The notes under the pieces were generated by a model. That model searched no databases. It had not been told where the DNA came from and was given only the letters and a program-made list of their open reading frames with translations. The position numbers were made by a program, and so were the translations under genes. This document shows, one piece after another, positions 1 through 8,269 of a stretch of 64,000 bases of DNA. Position 1 is the stretch's first letter, and each line of letters begins with the position of its first letter. Source of the stretch: Mycobacterium ostraviense (GTDB taxonomy: Bacteria; Actinomycetota; Actinomycetes; Mycobacteriales; Mycobacteriaceae); contig NZ_NKRE01000001.1 in NCBI RefSeq assembly GCF_002705925.1, forward strand, positions 4,419,976-4,483,975, read 5' to 3'.

Positions 1-1
1 G

Positions 2-1648
2 CTAATTCCGCATGTCACGTCGTTGAAAAGCCATGGCGCCCAATGTGGTCAATCCCGCATCTATAGCCAGCAGCCACAGCAGCGGCTCGGCGGTGAAGTC
101 GCGGCCGCCAACTCGTGGGGTGTGTGCGAACGGTTCCAAGTCCAGCAGCCACTGCGGGAAACCCGACAACGAACCAAGCAGGTACAACGCGACGAAGCCG
201 ACCAGGACGCCCCACGCTACCGGTGTGAACCGCGGTGCCACACCGAACAATGCGATGGTCACCGCGGACAGTAGCCAGACGCCCGGTAGCTGTACCGCCG
301 CGGTGGCGACAGCGGTGGTCAGCTTGCCGCCGAGGTCGCCGGCGGTGGCGCCGTAGGTGAGTCCGGCCACCACGCCGGAGAGCAGTATCGCAGCCGCCGG
401 ACCGGCCAGCGCGATCACCAAATGGCTTGACAGTAACCGCATCCGGGATACCGATCCGGCGAGCAGGGTCTCGGCGCGCTGAGCGAGTTCCTCCTGGTGC
501 AGGCGTAGCGACAGCGAGACGGCGAACGCGGCGGCGACCATGCCCAGCATGGTGAAGCCCACCGCGACAAAGGCTTGCTCCAGCACGCTGGTGCCGCCCA
601 ACCGCGCGACGATGTCTCGTACCGCGGTGCCACTGCCCAACTCCTGTCCGATGCCGTGCACGATGCTGCCGATCAACAGCCCGTAAAGCACCAGACCCAC
701 GGTCCAGACCAGCACCGCGCCGCGGTCAAGCCGCCACGCCAGCCCGAAGATGTTGCCCAACCAGGGTGCCGCGGTGGCCGGACCGCCGCGTTCGGCGATG
801 AGCCCGGCGCCGACGTCGCGGCCGGCGAGCAGCCGATAGGCCACCACGGTCAGCGCGGTGGCCGTCGCCAGATGCAGTATCAACACCCACCAGCGATCCC
901 CCGCATAGGGCCTGACCTGAAGTGACCATCCCAGCGGGGAAAACCACGACAACGCCCCCGACCCGGCGTCACCGACGGCCCGAAGCGCGAACACCGTGCC
1001 GAGCACGGCGAACGCGACACCGCGGGTCACCCGGGCGCTGGGCGATAGCTGCGCGGCGACGCCGGCCACGGCGGTGAACACCAATCCCGACCCGGCCAGG
1101 GCCGCGCCGAAGGCCAGCGACCCGGACGGCGCCACCTTGGTGGTCAGCAGTCCCGCCGCACCGATAGCACCGGTTGCGACCGACGCCGAAAACGACAACA
1201 GCAGTGCCGCACTGAGGCTTGCGTAGCGGCCGACGGCGGTGGACTCGATCAGCTCGGCCCGGCCGGTCTCCTCGTCGGCCCGGGTGTGGCGGATGACGGT
1301 GAGGATGACCGCCACCGCGATGAGGGTGTGGAACATTCCGGCTTTCCAGATGCCGACGGCGCCGAGACTGTCGTTGTAGACCTGGCCATAGAGCGCTCGC
1401 TGGGCCGGGCTGGCAGCGATCGAGGCCACGAACCCCGCACGATCCTGCCGGGCGGGGTAGACCTTCTCGATACTGCTTACATACACCGTGGCCAGCGGCA
1501 CCGACAGCAGAAACACCCACAGCGGCAACACCACGCGGTCGCGCCGTAAGTAGAGCCGCAGCAGTCCCAGGGTGCCGGTGAAAGCCGACTCGCGTTGCGG
1601 TGCAGATTGCGGTTCGGGGCGTTGGCGATTCAGCGTTGCGGTGCTCAT
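2..1648 (-). CDS. ABC exporter permease (Rv1217c-like)
   Basis: 548-residue integral membrane protein with many hydrophobic segments spread over the chain, matching the tetronasin-type ABC exporter permease Rv1217c in length and context. It would form the membrane channel of a drug exporter with the ATPase encoded just upstream. The start is the ATG at 1648 (MSTATLNRQR), which overlaps the ATPase stop by four bases (ATGA), the usual sign of translational coupling. The frame stays open far upstream of this ATG, but only as shadow of the ATPase gene. The stop TAG lies at bases 2-4, so the gene is complete but touches the window edge. The substrate is not shown by the sequence. Confidence 0.9.
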   Translation of the reverse strand: MSTATLNRQRPEPQSAPQRESAFTGTLGLLRLYLRRDRVVLPLWVFLLSVPLATVYVSSIEKVYPARQDRAGFVASIAASPAQRALYGQVYNDSLGAVGIWKAGMFHTLIAVAVILTVIRHTRADEETGRAELIESTAVGRYASLSAALLLSFSASVATGAIGAAGLLTTKVAPSGSLAFGAALAGSGLVFTAVAGVAAQLSPSARVTRGVAFAVLGTVFALRAVGDAGSGALSWFSPLGWSLQVRPYAGDRWWVLILHLATATALTVVAYRLLAGRDVGAGLIAERGGPATAAPWLGNIFGLAWRLDRGAVLVWTVGLVLYGLLIGSIVHGIGQELGSGTAVRDIVARLGGTSVLEQAFVAVGFTMLGMVAAAFAVSLSLRLHQEELAQRAETLLAGSVSRMRLLSSHLVIALAGPAAAILLSGVVAGLTYGATAGDLGGKLTTAVATAAVQLPGVWLLSAVTIALFGVAPRFTPVAWGVLVGFVALYLLGSLSGFPQWLLDLEPFAHTPRVGGRDFTAEPLLWLLAIDAGLTTLGAMAFQRRDMRN

Positions 1649-2583
1649 GTCGCCGGTACCTCCTGGCTGCGTTCGCCGACGCGCGGGCCGACGCTGTAGT
1701 GGCGCAGGAATAGTTCCTCCAGCGAAGGTGGTTGACTGACCAGACTGCGCACCCCGGCGTCGCCGAGCACCCGGACCAACTCGCCCAGGCTTTCGCCGTC
1801 GACCTGGGCCCGCACCGTGTTGCCTTCGACCGTGACGTCCTCGACACCCTTGATCCGGGTGAGATCGCCAGGGTCGCCGATCATTTCGGCCTTGATCGAG
1901 GTGCGGCTGAGGTGGCGCATGGATTCCAATGAGCCGCTCTCGACGGTCTTTCCGGCCTGAATGATGGTGACCCGTTCGCACAGGGCTTCCGTTTCGGCCA
2001 GAATATGGCTGGACAACAGGATGGTGACCCCACGGCCCCGCGCCTCCTTGACACATTGCTGAAAGACGTTCTCCATCAACGGGTCCAAACCGCTGGAGGG
2101 CTCGTCGAGCAGCAGCAGCCTGGCCCGCGACGAAAATGCCGAAATCAGGGACACCTTCTGGCGGTTGCCTTTCGAGTAGGTGCGTACCTTCTTGCACGGG
2201 TCGAACTCGAAACGCTCGATCAACTCAGCACGAAGCTTCTCGTCGATACCGCCCCGCATCCGAGCCAGCAGATCGATGGTCTCGCCACCAGTCAACGTCG
2301 GCCACAACGTGACATCGCCTGGAACATAGGCAATTTGGCGGTGCAACTGAACCGCGTCCGCCCAGGGGTCGCGACCCAGCAGCCGCGCACTGCCGCCGTC
2401 AGCCTTGGCCAGGCCTAACAGAATCCGGATGGTGGTCGACTTCCCGGCGCCGTTGGGTCCGAGGAAGCCGTGGACTTCGCCTTCGTGCACGGTGAGGTCA
2501 AGGCCGTCGAGCGCACGCACCGCCCCGAAGTTCTTGATCAGCCCCCGAATATCGATAAGGGCCGAGGCGTTGTCACTGGACAT
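1645..2583 (-). CDS. ABC exporter ATP-binding protein (Rv1218c-like)
   Basis: 312-residue nucleotide-binding subunit. Visible motifs: Walker A GPNGAGKS at residues 42-49, a variant signature YSKGNRQKVS in place of LSGGQ, Walker B LLLLDEPSSGLDP, and the H-loop in LLSSHILAE. The start chosen is ATG 2583 (MSSDNASALI), which overlaps the 3' end of the TetR gene by 11 bases; the longer open frame is regulator shadow. With the permease it forms an exporter that in M. tuberculosis is linked to efflux of several drug classes (family knowledge). The regulator-ATPase-permease order and the overlaps indicate one operon controlled by the adjacent TetR protein. Confidence 0.92.
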   Translation of the reverse strand: MSSDNASALIDIRGLIKNFGAVRALDGLDLTVHEGEVHGFLGPNGAGKSTTIRILLGLAKADGGSARLLGRDPWADAVQLHRQIAYVPGDVTLWPTLTGGETIDLLARMRGGIDEKLRAELIERFEFDPCKKVRTYSKGNRQKVSLISAFSSRARLLLLDEPSSGLDPLMENVFQQCVKEARGRGVTILLSSHILAETEALCERVTIIQAGKTVESGSLESMRHLSRTSIKAEMIGDPGDLTRIKGVEDVTVEGNTVRAQVDGESLGELVRVLGDAGVRSLVSQPPSLEELFLRHYSVGPRVGERSQEVPAT

Positions 2584-3211
2584 CGGATTCTCCTTGCTTC
2601 GCTTCGGCGAGGAAGGCCTCGTACATGGAGCGATCAGCCAGCAGGCCCTCGGTGTAGAGCTCCAGCGCCGGCAGCACCATGTCGCGCGCGTAATCACGGA
2701 GTACCGCACGCAGATCGGTTGGGGTTGCATGCATTTGCAGGTACAACAGAAAGCCGCCACCCCCGGTGATGGCCAGGTATTTGGCCCTGGCCTGCGGGTC
2801 GCGGCTGGGTTTGACGGTGCCGGCCCGCACTCCGTCCTCGAGGTAGTCTTCCGCATTGTCGATCATCTTCTGCCACAATGTCATTGCCAATTCACCGCCG
2901 GATTGCATGCTGCGCACCAGGTAGGCCATCAGCGGTGCGTAGGACTCGACTTGGGCGAGTTGGCCCAGCCAGGTGGCCGGGTCGTTGGACTGCATCGCCG
3001 CCGACTTTTCGCTGCGGATCTCTTCGGCGACGTAGTCGTCGCAGGCCTTGCGCAGACCCTCCTTGGAGCCGAAGTGGTGGATGACCAGGGCGGCGCTCAC
3101 TCCCGCGGCTTCGGCGATGCTTCGCAGTCCAACGCCGAAACCGTGCTGACCAAACTGCTCGATGGCCGCATCCCTGATGCGGGCCGCCGCAGTCAAGTCG
3201 ACTGAACGCAT
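2573..3211 (-). CDS. TetR-family repressor of the ABC exporter (Rv1219c-like)
   Basis: 212-residue TetR regulator. The N-terminal helix-turn-helix spans about residues 8-55 (AEAAGVSAALVIHHFGSKEG), followed by a helical ligand-binding domain. It is the first gene of the regulator-ATPase-permease operon and overlaps the ATPase start. The ATG at 3211 lies inside the first of two tandem 18-bp palindromes, so repressor bound there would sit on the translation start and the promoter. No ribosome-binding site is evident in front of this ATG, so a leaderless transcript is possible. Autoregulation and control of the exporter are inferred from position and from what is known of Rv1219c. Confidence 0.93.
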   Translation of the reverse strand: MRSVDLTAAARIRDAAIEQFGQHGFGVGLRSIAEAAGVSAALVIHHFGSKEGLRKACDDYVAEEIRSEKSAAMQSNDPATWLGQLAQVESYAPLMAYLVRSMQSGGELAMTLWQKMIDNAEDYLEDGVRAGTVKPSRDPQARAKYLAITGGGGFLLYLQMHATPTDLRAVLRDYARDMVLPALELYTEGLLADRSMYEAFLAEAKQGESDVQ

Positions 3212-3238
3212 GTTCAGTACACTAAACGTATGTTCAGT
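3201..3238. promoter_or_regulatory. Two tandem TetR operators
   Basis: Two 18-bp palindromes lie 20 bp apart: ACTGAAC-GCAT-GTTCAGT (3201-3218, perfect 7-bp arms) and ACTAAAC-GTAT-GTTCAGT (3221-3238, one arm mismatch). The first covers the start codon of the divergently reading TetR gene. Spacing near two helical turns suggests cooperative binding of two dimers. Confidence 0.75.
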
Positions 3239-3314
3239 CGAGAGTCAAGGGAGGGACCGTCAGGAATCCGTTAAAGGTTGGTTGATGGGCTTGAGGGACC
3301 ACACCGCCGTGTCG

Positions 3315-3624
3315 TTACGGCACGACGGTGCCGTTGGAGCCGGTGCTGCCGCCCAGCCCACTGAGCCCAGGGAGAGAAAAGCCGGTGCCGCCCGTGCCGC
3401 CGGCTCCACCGGCGCCGCCGTCGCCGGCTTGAGCAGGGGGGGCGTTGCCGCCGGAAGAGCCGGTATCGCCGCCGTTGCCTCCGGTGCCGCCGTTGCCGCC
3501 GGTGCCGCCATTTGCCAACCCGGTGTTGTCAGGTGACCGCACCGGCATGGAACCGGTGCCGGTGTCGCCGCCGCCGCCACCGGCACCGCCGTCGCCGCCT
3601 TGACCGCCGTTACCACCGGCCAAC
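3315..3624 (-). pseudogene. Orphan PGRS (Gly-rich) C-terminal fragment
   Basis: On the minus strand about 100 codons encode the Gly-Gly-x repeat pattern typical of PE_PGRS proteins (GGTGGNGGTGGNGG), ending with GSTGSNGTVVP and a TAA at 3315-3317. There is no PE domain or start upstream: the frame runs directly into DNA that belongs, on the other strand, to a LuxR-type helix-turn-helix. This is the 3' remnant of a PE_PGRS gene left by recombination or deletion. Confidence 0.6.
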
Positions 3625-3633
3625 TGGCCGAAA

Positions 3634-3798
3634 ACGATCGCACTTGTGGTGTCGAAGGGCCTGACCAACCGGGAGATCGCAGAGGTCCTGTCGCTGTCGG
3701 TCCGCACCGTCGAAGGGCACATCTACCGCGCCACCTTCAAGGCCGGAATCGCTAGTCGCGCCGAATTGGCGAAGGTGGTCCAGCAGTTCAATCACTGA
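3634..3798 (+). pseudogene. LuxR/GerE-type helix-turn-helix remnant
   Basis: The plus strand reads VSKGLTNREIAEVLSLSVRT and then VEGHI, ending SRAELAKVVQQFNH and TGA at 3796-3798. This is the C-terminal half of a LuxR-family DNA-binding domain. There is no start codon or regulatory domain upstream; the sequence is cut off at about 3634 where the PGRS fragment begins. It is a decayed gene end and cannot make a regulator. Confidence 0.7.
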
Positions 3799-3807
3799 GT
3801 CGCGCAC

Positions 3808-3875
3808 TTCGCCGAGCAGACGCAAAATCGCGCTAGAATGCTCGGTCCAGGGCGATTTTGCGTCTGCTCGGCGAA
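3808..3875. terminator. 24-bp perfect inverted repeat, terminator-like or interspersed repeat
   Basis: Perfect 24-bp arms at 3808-3831 and 3852-3875 flank a 20-base loop. The left arm begins TTCGCCGAGCAGACGC. The repeat lies between the LuxR remnant and the methyltransferase stop at 3877, so it could act as a terminator for both strands. There is no U-tract. The length and perfection of the arms also fit a repetitive intergenic element. Confidence 0.6.
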
Positions 3876-3876
3876 A

Positions 3877-4551
3877 TTAATCCCGGACTGCGGCCAGCAC
3901 CCCATCACCCAGCGGCACCAGCGCCGGGGTGAGCCGTTCGTCCTCGGCGATCAGTCGGGCCGCCTCCCGGACCGCGGTCACCTCGGCGTCGCGCGCCGCC
4001 GGATCACCGGCCCGTCCGCCCAGCGCTGCCCGGTGCACCACGATGACCCCGCCGGATCGCAGCAACCGGACACCCTCGACCACGTAGTCCGGTTGATCGA
4101 CCGGGTCGGCGTCGATGAACACCAGGTCGTAGGCTTCGTCGGCGAGTCGGGTCAGCACCTCTTGGGCACGCCCGCCGATCAGCCTGGTGCGCGACGGTCC
4201 GATTCCAGCCTCGTGGAAGGCCTGCTTGGCGAGCCGCAGGTGCTCGGGCTCGATATCGATCGTGGTCAGCACGCCGTCATTGCTCATGCCGGACAGCAAC
4301 CACAGTCCGCTGACACCCGCTCCGGTACCCACCTCGGCGACCGCCTTGCCGCCGCTGAGCTTGGCCAGCAGGCTCAGCAGGGCGCCGACCGCGGGAGTCA
4401 CCGCTCCGGCGCCGATGTCCATGGCGCGCTCACGGGCGCTGGTCAGGATCGCGTCTTCAGATATCGACCCCTCGGCGTGCGCAGACATCAGTTCGGCCCG
4501 ACTGGGGGCCTGCGGGCCGTGGGCGACCGAGCTGTCACCGGTGCCGTCCAT
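3877..4551 (-). CDS. SAM-dependent O-methyltransferase (Rv1220c-like)
   Basis: 224-residue class I methyltransferase of the small-molecule O-methyltransferase (family 3) type. Motif I reads VAEVGTGAGVSGLWLLSG, motif II includes TTIDIEPEH, and VFIDADP carries a likely metal/substrate-binding aspartate. The ATG at 4551 (MDGTGDSSVA) gives a length close to the M. tuberculosis protein; the frame extends further upstream without conserved sequence. It is divergent from sigE with about 230 bp between the two starts. The substrate cannot be told from the sequence. Confidence 0.88.
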   Translation of the reverse strand: MDGTGDSSVAHGPQAPSRAELMSAHAEGSISEDAILTSARERAMDIGAGAVTPAVGALLSLLAKLSGGKAVAEVGTGAGVSGLWLLSGMSNDGVLTTIDIEPEHLRLAKQAFHEAGIGPSRTRLIGGRAQEVLTRLADEAYDLVFIDADPVDQPDYVVEGVRLLRSGGVIVVHRAALGGRAGDPAARDAEVTAVREAARLIAEDERLTPALVPLGDGVLAAVRD

Positions 4552-4716
4552 GTCGGCAGCGTATGCCGGATCGGCGACGCCGTCGGGCAGGCGCGCCCGA
4601 TGGCCGGGACCTGAGCCCGCACCGCCGCGGCCGCTGCCGACACGCCCGGGACGCACCGCGCGACCAAGGTCACCCCGCACCCGAAAAGCCCAGGAAAATC
4701 CAGGTAACGAAATGGT

Positions 4717-4738
4717 TTCTCAGCCAAAGCTCAGTTTG
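4717..4738 (+). promoter_or_regulatory. Possible MprA box upstream of sigE
   Basis: Two direct CTCAG repeats (4719-4723 and 4730-4734), 11 bp apart, lie about 45 bp before the upstream sigE start. MprA of M. tuberculosis binds two loosely conserved direct repeats of this kind and drives sigE under surface stress (established knowledge). The match here is by eye and short. Confidence 0.45.
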
Positions 4739-4778
4739 CTCATATACCGCCCACACGCCGGTACGCGACGGTATCGGT

Positions 4779-5543
4779 ATGGAACGAGGCGGACGCTGGG
4801 CGGGGAATACCGAGTGGCAACTTCGCGTTGCCGGGAACGAGCTGCCAACGCTTGATGGCACGGGAATTCCGGAGGGACACGACATCGCCACTTTGAGCAC
4901 GACAACCATGTCTCACCCCCAACAGATCCGCGACGACGAGTGGGTCGAACCGTCTGACGGGTTGCTGGGTACTGCGGTATTCGACGCGACCGGGGACAAG
5001 GCCGCAATGCCGTCGTGGGACGAACTCGTGCGTCAGCACGCCGACCGGGTGTACCGGCTGGCCTATCGGCTCTCCGGCAATCAGCACGATGCCGAGGACC
5101 TGACGCAAGAAACGTTCATCAGGGTTTTCCGGTCGGTCCAGAACTACCAGCCGGGGACCTTCGAGGGCTGGTTGCACCGCATCACCACCAACCTCTTTCT
5201 CGACATGGTCCGCCGCCGGACCCGCATCCGGATGGAGGCGTTGCCCGAGGATTACGACCGGGTGCCTGCCGACGACCCCAACCCCGAGCAGATCTATCAC
5301 GACGCACGGCTGGGGCCCGATTTGCAGGCTGCCCTCGATTCGCTGCCGCCGGAGTTCCGCGCCGCAGTCGTGTTGTGCGATATCGAAGGTCTGTCCTACG
5401 AGGAGATTGGTGCCACCCTCGGTGTCAAGCTCGGCACCGTGCGGAGCCGGATCCACCGCGGACGCCAGGCGTTGCGCGACTATCTCGCCGCCCATCCCGA
5501 ACACGGCGAGGCCTACGCGCGATCGGTGAGGACAGGCGGTTAA
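4779..5543 (+). CDS. sigE: ECF sigma factor SigE
   Basis: 254-residue extracytoplasmic-function sigma factor. Sigma region 2 covers roughly residues 80-150 (RVYRLAYRLSGNQHDAEDLT, then NYQPGTFEGWLHRI), and region 4 roughly 185-240 (LPPEFRAAVVLCDIEGLSYE, then GTVRSRIHRGRQALR). It directs the envelope-stress response and is held by the anti-sigma factor encoded next door. The ATG at 4779 (MERGGRWAGNT) is the position equivalent to the long M. tuberculosis form. A second in-frame ATG at 4908 (MSHPQQIRDD) gives a 211-residue form, and in M. tuberculosis alternative starts are used depending on the promoter. The residues between the two starts are poorly conserved with M. tuberculosis. Confidence 0.95.
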   Translation: MERGGRWAGNTEWQLRVAGNELPTLDGTGIPEGHDIATLSTTTMSHPQQIRDDEWVEPSDGLLGTAVFDATGDKAAMPSWDELVRQHADRVYRLAYRLSGNQHDAEDLTQETFIRVFRSVQNYQPGTFEGWLHRITTNLFLDMVRRRTRIRMEALPEDYDRVPADDPNPEQIYHDARLGPDLQAALDSLPPEFRAAVVLCDIEGLSYEEIGATLGVKLGTVRSRIHRGRQALRDYLAAHPEHGEAYARSVRTGG

Positions 5544-5727
5544 GACAAGCGCCAGGAGCCGAACCATCGGTTTGGCTGCTGCATGGTTGCCAACTGGTCC
5601 CAAATCCTCTGGTTTTACTTGCTGATGATGGTTATCCGGCACCGGGCCGCGCTACATTCGAAATACCAAGGCGAGAAACGACCCGATAACGCCTGGAAAT
5701 GGCTCGAAAGCGCGGAAGGAGCTGGTG

Positions 5728-6120
5728 ATGGCCGACCGGGGACATGTGTTTCGGCGCGCGTTCTCCTGGCTTCCCACCCAATTCGCTTCGCAAAGCGATG
5801 TGCCGGTCGGTGCGCCGCGCCGGTTCCGGTCCACCGAGCACCTCTCCATCGAGGCCATCGCCGCGTTTGTCGATGGTGAGCTGACAATGAACGCCCACCT
5901 GCGCGCGGCGCATCACCTGTCGCTGTGCCCGCAGTGCGCGGCCGAAGTAGACGATCACAGCCGTGCTCGCGCCGCGCTGCGCGACTCGTGTCCGATCCGC
6001 ATCCCCAGCACGCTGCTCGGGTTGTTGTCGGAAATCCCGCATCAGCCGTCCGACGACGCGACGCCGCTGCCGGATCCTTTCGCTCTGCGCGATGTCCGTG
6101 GCCAGCGCAAGCGTCGCTAG
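5728..6120 (+). CDS. rseA: Anti-sigma-E factor RseA
   Basis: 130-residue zinc-associated anti-sigma factor that binds SigE and keeps it inactive. The zinc motif HxxxCxxC is present as HLSLCPQC near residue 67. AAGGAG at 5716-5721 sits six bases before the ATG at 5728; a GTG codon directly before it is less well spaced. The C-terminal tail (RDVRGQRKRR) is shorter than the Gly/Ser-rich tail of the M. tuberculosis protein. There is no transmembrane segment, so the protein is cytosolic. In M. tuberculosis it is degraded by ClpC1P2 after PknB phosphorylation (established knowledge). The 184-bp gap after sigE may hold its own promoter. Confidence 0.92.
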   Translation: MADRGHVFRRAFSWLPTQFASQSDVPVGAPRRFRSTEHLSIEAIAAFVDGELTMNAHLRAAHHLSLCPQCAAEVDDHSRARAALRDSCPIRIPSTLLGLLSEIPHQPSDDATPLPDPFALRDVRGQRKRR

Positions 6121-6280
6121 CTTGGCTGGCTGCACCCCGGATGAAGGCCGGCCGCCTGCTGGCTTCAGCCATCAGAAATGTCACGGATACTAGGGTGGAC
6201 ACCGATAACGCCGCGTCCGGCAGGGCGGGCCGTCATGGTCCGTGTCGCCAACGCTCAGCAGAGAACCAGAAGAGGATCAC

Positions 6281-7807
6281 GTGACCTCCGACCAAGGCAA
6301 AAACAGTGGCAGTACCGGTGTGGGGGACGGCGGCCCCCGCCTGGCGCCGCGTCCCGTCTTTCGGCCACCGGTCGATTCCGCATCGCGTCAAGCGTTCGGG
6401 CGACCATCGGGGGTGCAGGGTTCGTTTGTGGCGGAGCGGGTTCGTCCGCCGAAGTACCAGGACCAGGCCGAGTTCCGAGTGCACGAGCAACCAGCCGACC
6501 CGGTGCTGGAGGAAGCCTTCAGCCGGCCACCCGGCGGCGTCGACTCGCTGCAACGCCACCCCATCGACGCCGGGGCGCTGGCCGCCGAAAAGGACGGTCA
6601 ACAGGACGAGCCTGATGATCCGTGGCGCGATCCCGCCGCGGCGGCCGCTCTGGGAACCCCGGCACTGACCCCACCGCCACCACACAGCGCGCTCGGCCAG
6701 CGGGGCAAGCTCGGCGTGCGCGATGTGCTGTTCGGCGGCAAGGTGTCCTATCTGGCGCTGGTCGTCCTGGCCATCATCGCGCTGGTGATCGGCGTGACCG
6801 GCGGTGTGATCGGCCGCAAGACCGCCGAAGTCGTCGAGGCGTTCACGACATCGAAGGTGACGTTGTCGACCAGCGGCAACGCCGAGGAGCCGGCCGGCAG
6901 GTTCACCAAGGTGGCCGCGGCGGTCGCCGACTCGGTCGTGACCATCGAATCGAAGAGCGACCAGGAGGGCATGCAGGGTTCCGGTGTCATCATCGACGGT
7001 CGCGGCTACATCGTCACCAACAACCACGTGATCTCCGAAGCCGCGAACAACCCCAGCCAGTTCAAGACGACCGTGGTGTTCAACGACGGCAAGGAGGTGC
7101 CCGCCAGCCTGGTGGGGCGTGACCCCAAGACCGACCTGGCCGTGCTGAAGGTCGACAATGTCGACAACCTGACCGTGGCCCGGCTCGGTGATTCCGGCAA
7201 GGTACGAGTCGGCGACGAGGTGCTGGCCGCCGGTGCGCCGCTGGGACTGCGCAGCACCGTGACGCATGGCATCATCAGCGCGCTGCACCGTCCCGTTCCG
7301 TTGTCGGGGGAGGGTTCGGACACCGATACGGTGATCGACGCCTTGCAGACCGACGCCTCGATCAACCACGGCAACTCCGGCGGTCCGCTGATCGACATGG
7401 ATTCGCAGGTGATCGGCATCAACACCGCCGGCAAGTCGCTCTCGGACAGCGCCAGCGGCCTAGGCTTCGCCATTCCGGTCAACGAGATGAAGGTGGTCGC
7501 CCAAACGCTGATCAAAGACGGAAAGATCGTCCACCCGACGCTGGGTATCAGCACGCGTTCGGTGAGCAACGCGATCGCATCGGGTGCGCAGGTGGCCAAC
7601 GTGAAGGCCGGAAGCCCCGCCCAGAAGGGCGGAATTCTGGAAAACGATGTGATCGTCAAGATCGGCGACCGTAAGGTGGCCGACTCCGATGAGTTCGTCG
7701 TCGCCGTACGGCAGCTGACCATCGGGCAGGACGCGCCGGTGGAGGTGGTCCGCGAGGGTCGCCACGTCACGCTGACGGTCAAGCCCGAACCCGATACCAG
7801 CTCGTGA
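6281..7807 (+). CDS. htrA: Membrane serine protease HtrA (DegP-type)
   Basis: 508-residue envelope protease. A Pro-rich cytoplasmic N-terminus of about 150 residues precedes one membrane segment (about 155-177, YLALVVLAIIALVIGVTGGV). The trypsin-like domain follows with the catalytic triad His249 (TNNHV), Asp285 (KTDLAVL) and Ser366 (HGNSGGPL), then a PDZ domain from about 400. The start is the GTG at 6281 with AGAGGA a few bases upstream. The residues used as the M. tuberculosis start (DTRVDTDNA) are encoded here in a different frame, with ACG in place of ATG, and that frame ends at TGA 6282-6284 overlapping this GTG. It sits downstream of sigE-rseA, consistent with an envelope-stress role. 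Confidence 0.93.
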   Translation: MTSDQGKNSGSTGVGDGGPRLAPRPVFRPPVDSASRQAFGRPSGVQGSFVAERVRPPKYQDQAEFRVHEQPADPVLEEAFSRPPGGVDSLQRHPIDAGALAAEKDGQQDEPDDPWRDPAAAAALGTPALTPPPPHSALGQRGKLGVRDVLFGGKVSYLALVVLAIIALVIGVTGGVIGRKTAEVVEAFTTSKVTLSTSGNAEEPAGRFTKVAAAVADSVVTIESKSDQEGMQGSGVIIDGRGYIVTNNHVISEAANNPSQFKTTVVFNDGKEVPASLVGRDPKTDLAVLKVDNVDNLTVARLGDSGKVRVGDEVLAAGAPLGLRSTVTHGIISALHRPVPLSGEGSDTDTVIDALQTDASINHGNSGGPLIDMDSQVIGINTAGKSLSDSASGLGFAIPVNEMKVVAQTLIKDGKIVHPTLGISTRSVSNAIASGAQVANVKAGSPAQKGGILENDVIVKIGDRKVADSDEFVVAVRQLTIGQDAPVEVVREGRHVTLTVKPEPDTSS

Positions 7808-7859
7808 TGATCGCAAGCGCGGCACAGCCGGGCGCAGCGGGTCATCACCGTCCGATCTG

Positions 7860-8261
7860 ATGTTCGCCAACATCGGCTGGGGGGAGATGCTCGTACTCGT
7901 CGTGGTCGGGCTGGTGGTGCTTGGCCCGGAACGGCTCCCCGGCGCGATCCGCTGGACCGCGGGCGCGCTGCGTCAGGCTAGGGAATACCTCAGCGGTGTG
8001 ACCAATCAGCTGCGCGAGGACATGGGACCCGAATTCGACGACCTTCGCGGGCACCTCAGCGAGCTGCAGAAGCTGCGGGGCATGACGCCGCGTGCGGCGT
8101 TGACCAAGCACCTGCTCGACGGCGACGATTCCCTCTTCACCGGCAACTTCGACCAGCCGGCCGCCGCGACTCCCGCGCAGCCGGCCGACCCGCCGCCCGG
8201 GACGGAACGGCCCGTTCCTGACGAGCCCGCACGTCCTCCGTTCGATTCCGACGCGACCTGA
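7860..8261 (+). CDS. tatB: Twin-arginine translocase subunit TatB
   Basis: 133-residue Tat subunit. A short N-terminal membrane helix (EMLVLVVVGLVVLGPERLP) starts after MFANIGWG and is followed by an amphipathic helix and a charged helical region, the classic TatA/B layout; the Gly-Pro hinge lies in LGPERLP. The C-terminus from about residue 95 is Pro/Ala-rich and disordered. TatB works with TatC to receive folded twin-arginine precursors. The ATG at 7860 lies 52 bases after the htrA stop, so co-transcription is likely. In M. tuberculosis tatB is followed by Rv1225c-Rv1228, absent here; mrp follows at once on the opposite strand. Confidence 0.92.
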   Translation: MFANIGWGEMLVLVVVGLVVLGPERLPGAIRWTAGALRQAREYLSGVTNQLREDMGPEFDDLRGHLSELQKLRGMTPRAALTKHLLDGDDSLFTGNFDQPAAATPAQPADPPPGTERPVPDEPARPPFDSDAT

Positions 8262-8269
8262 ACAGCCGC

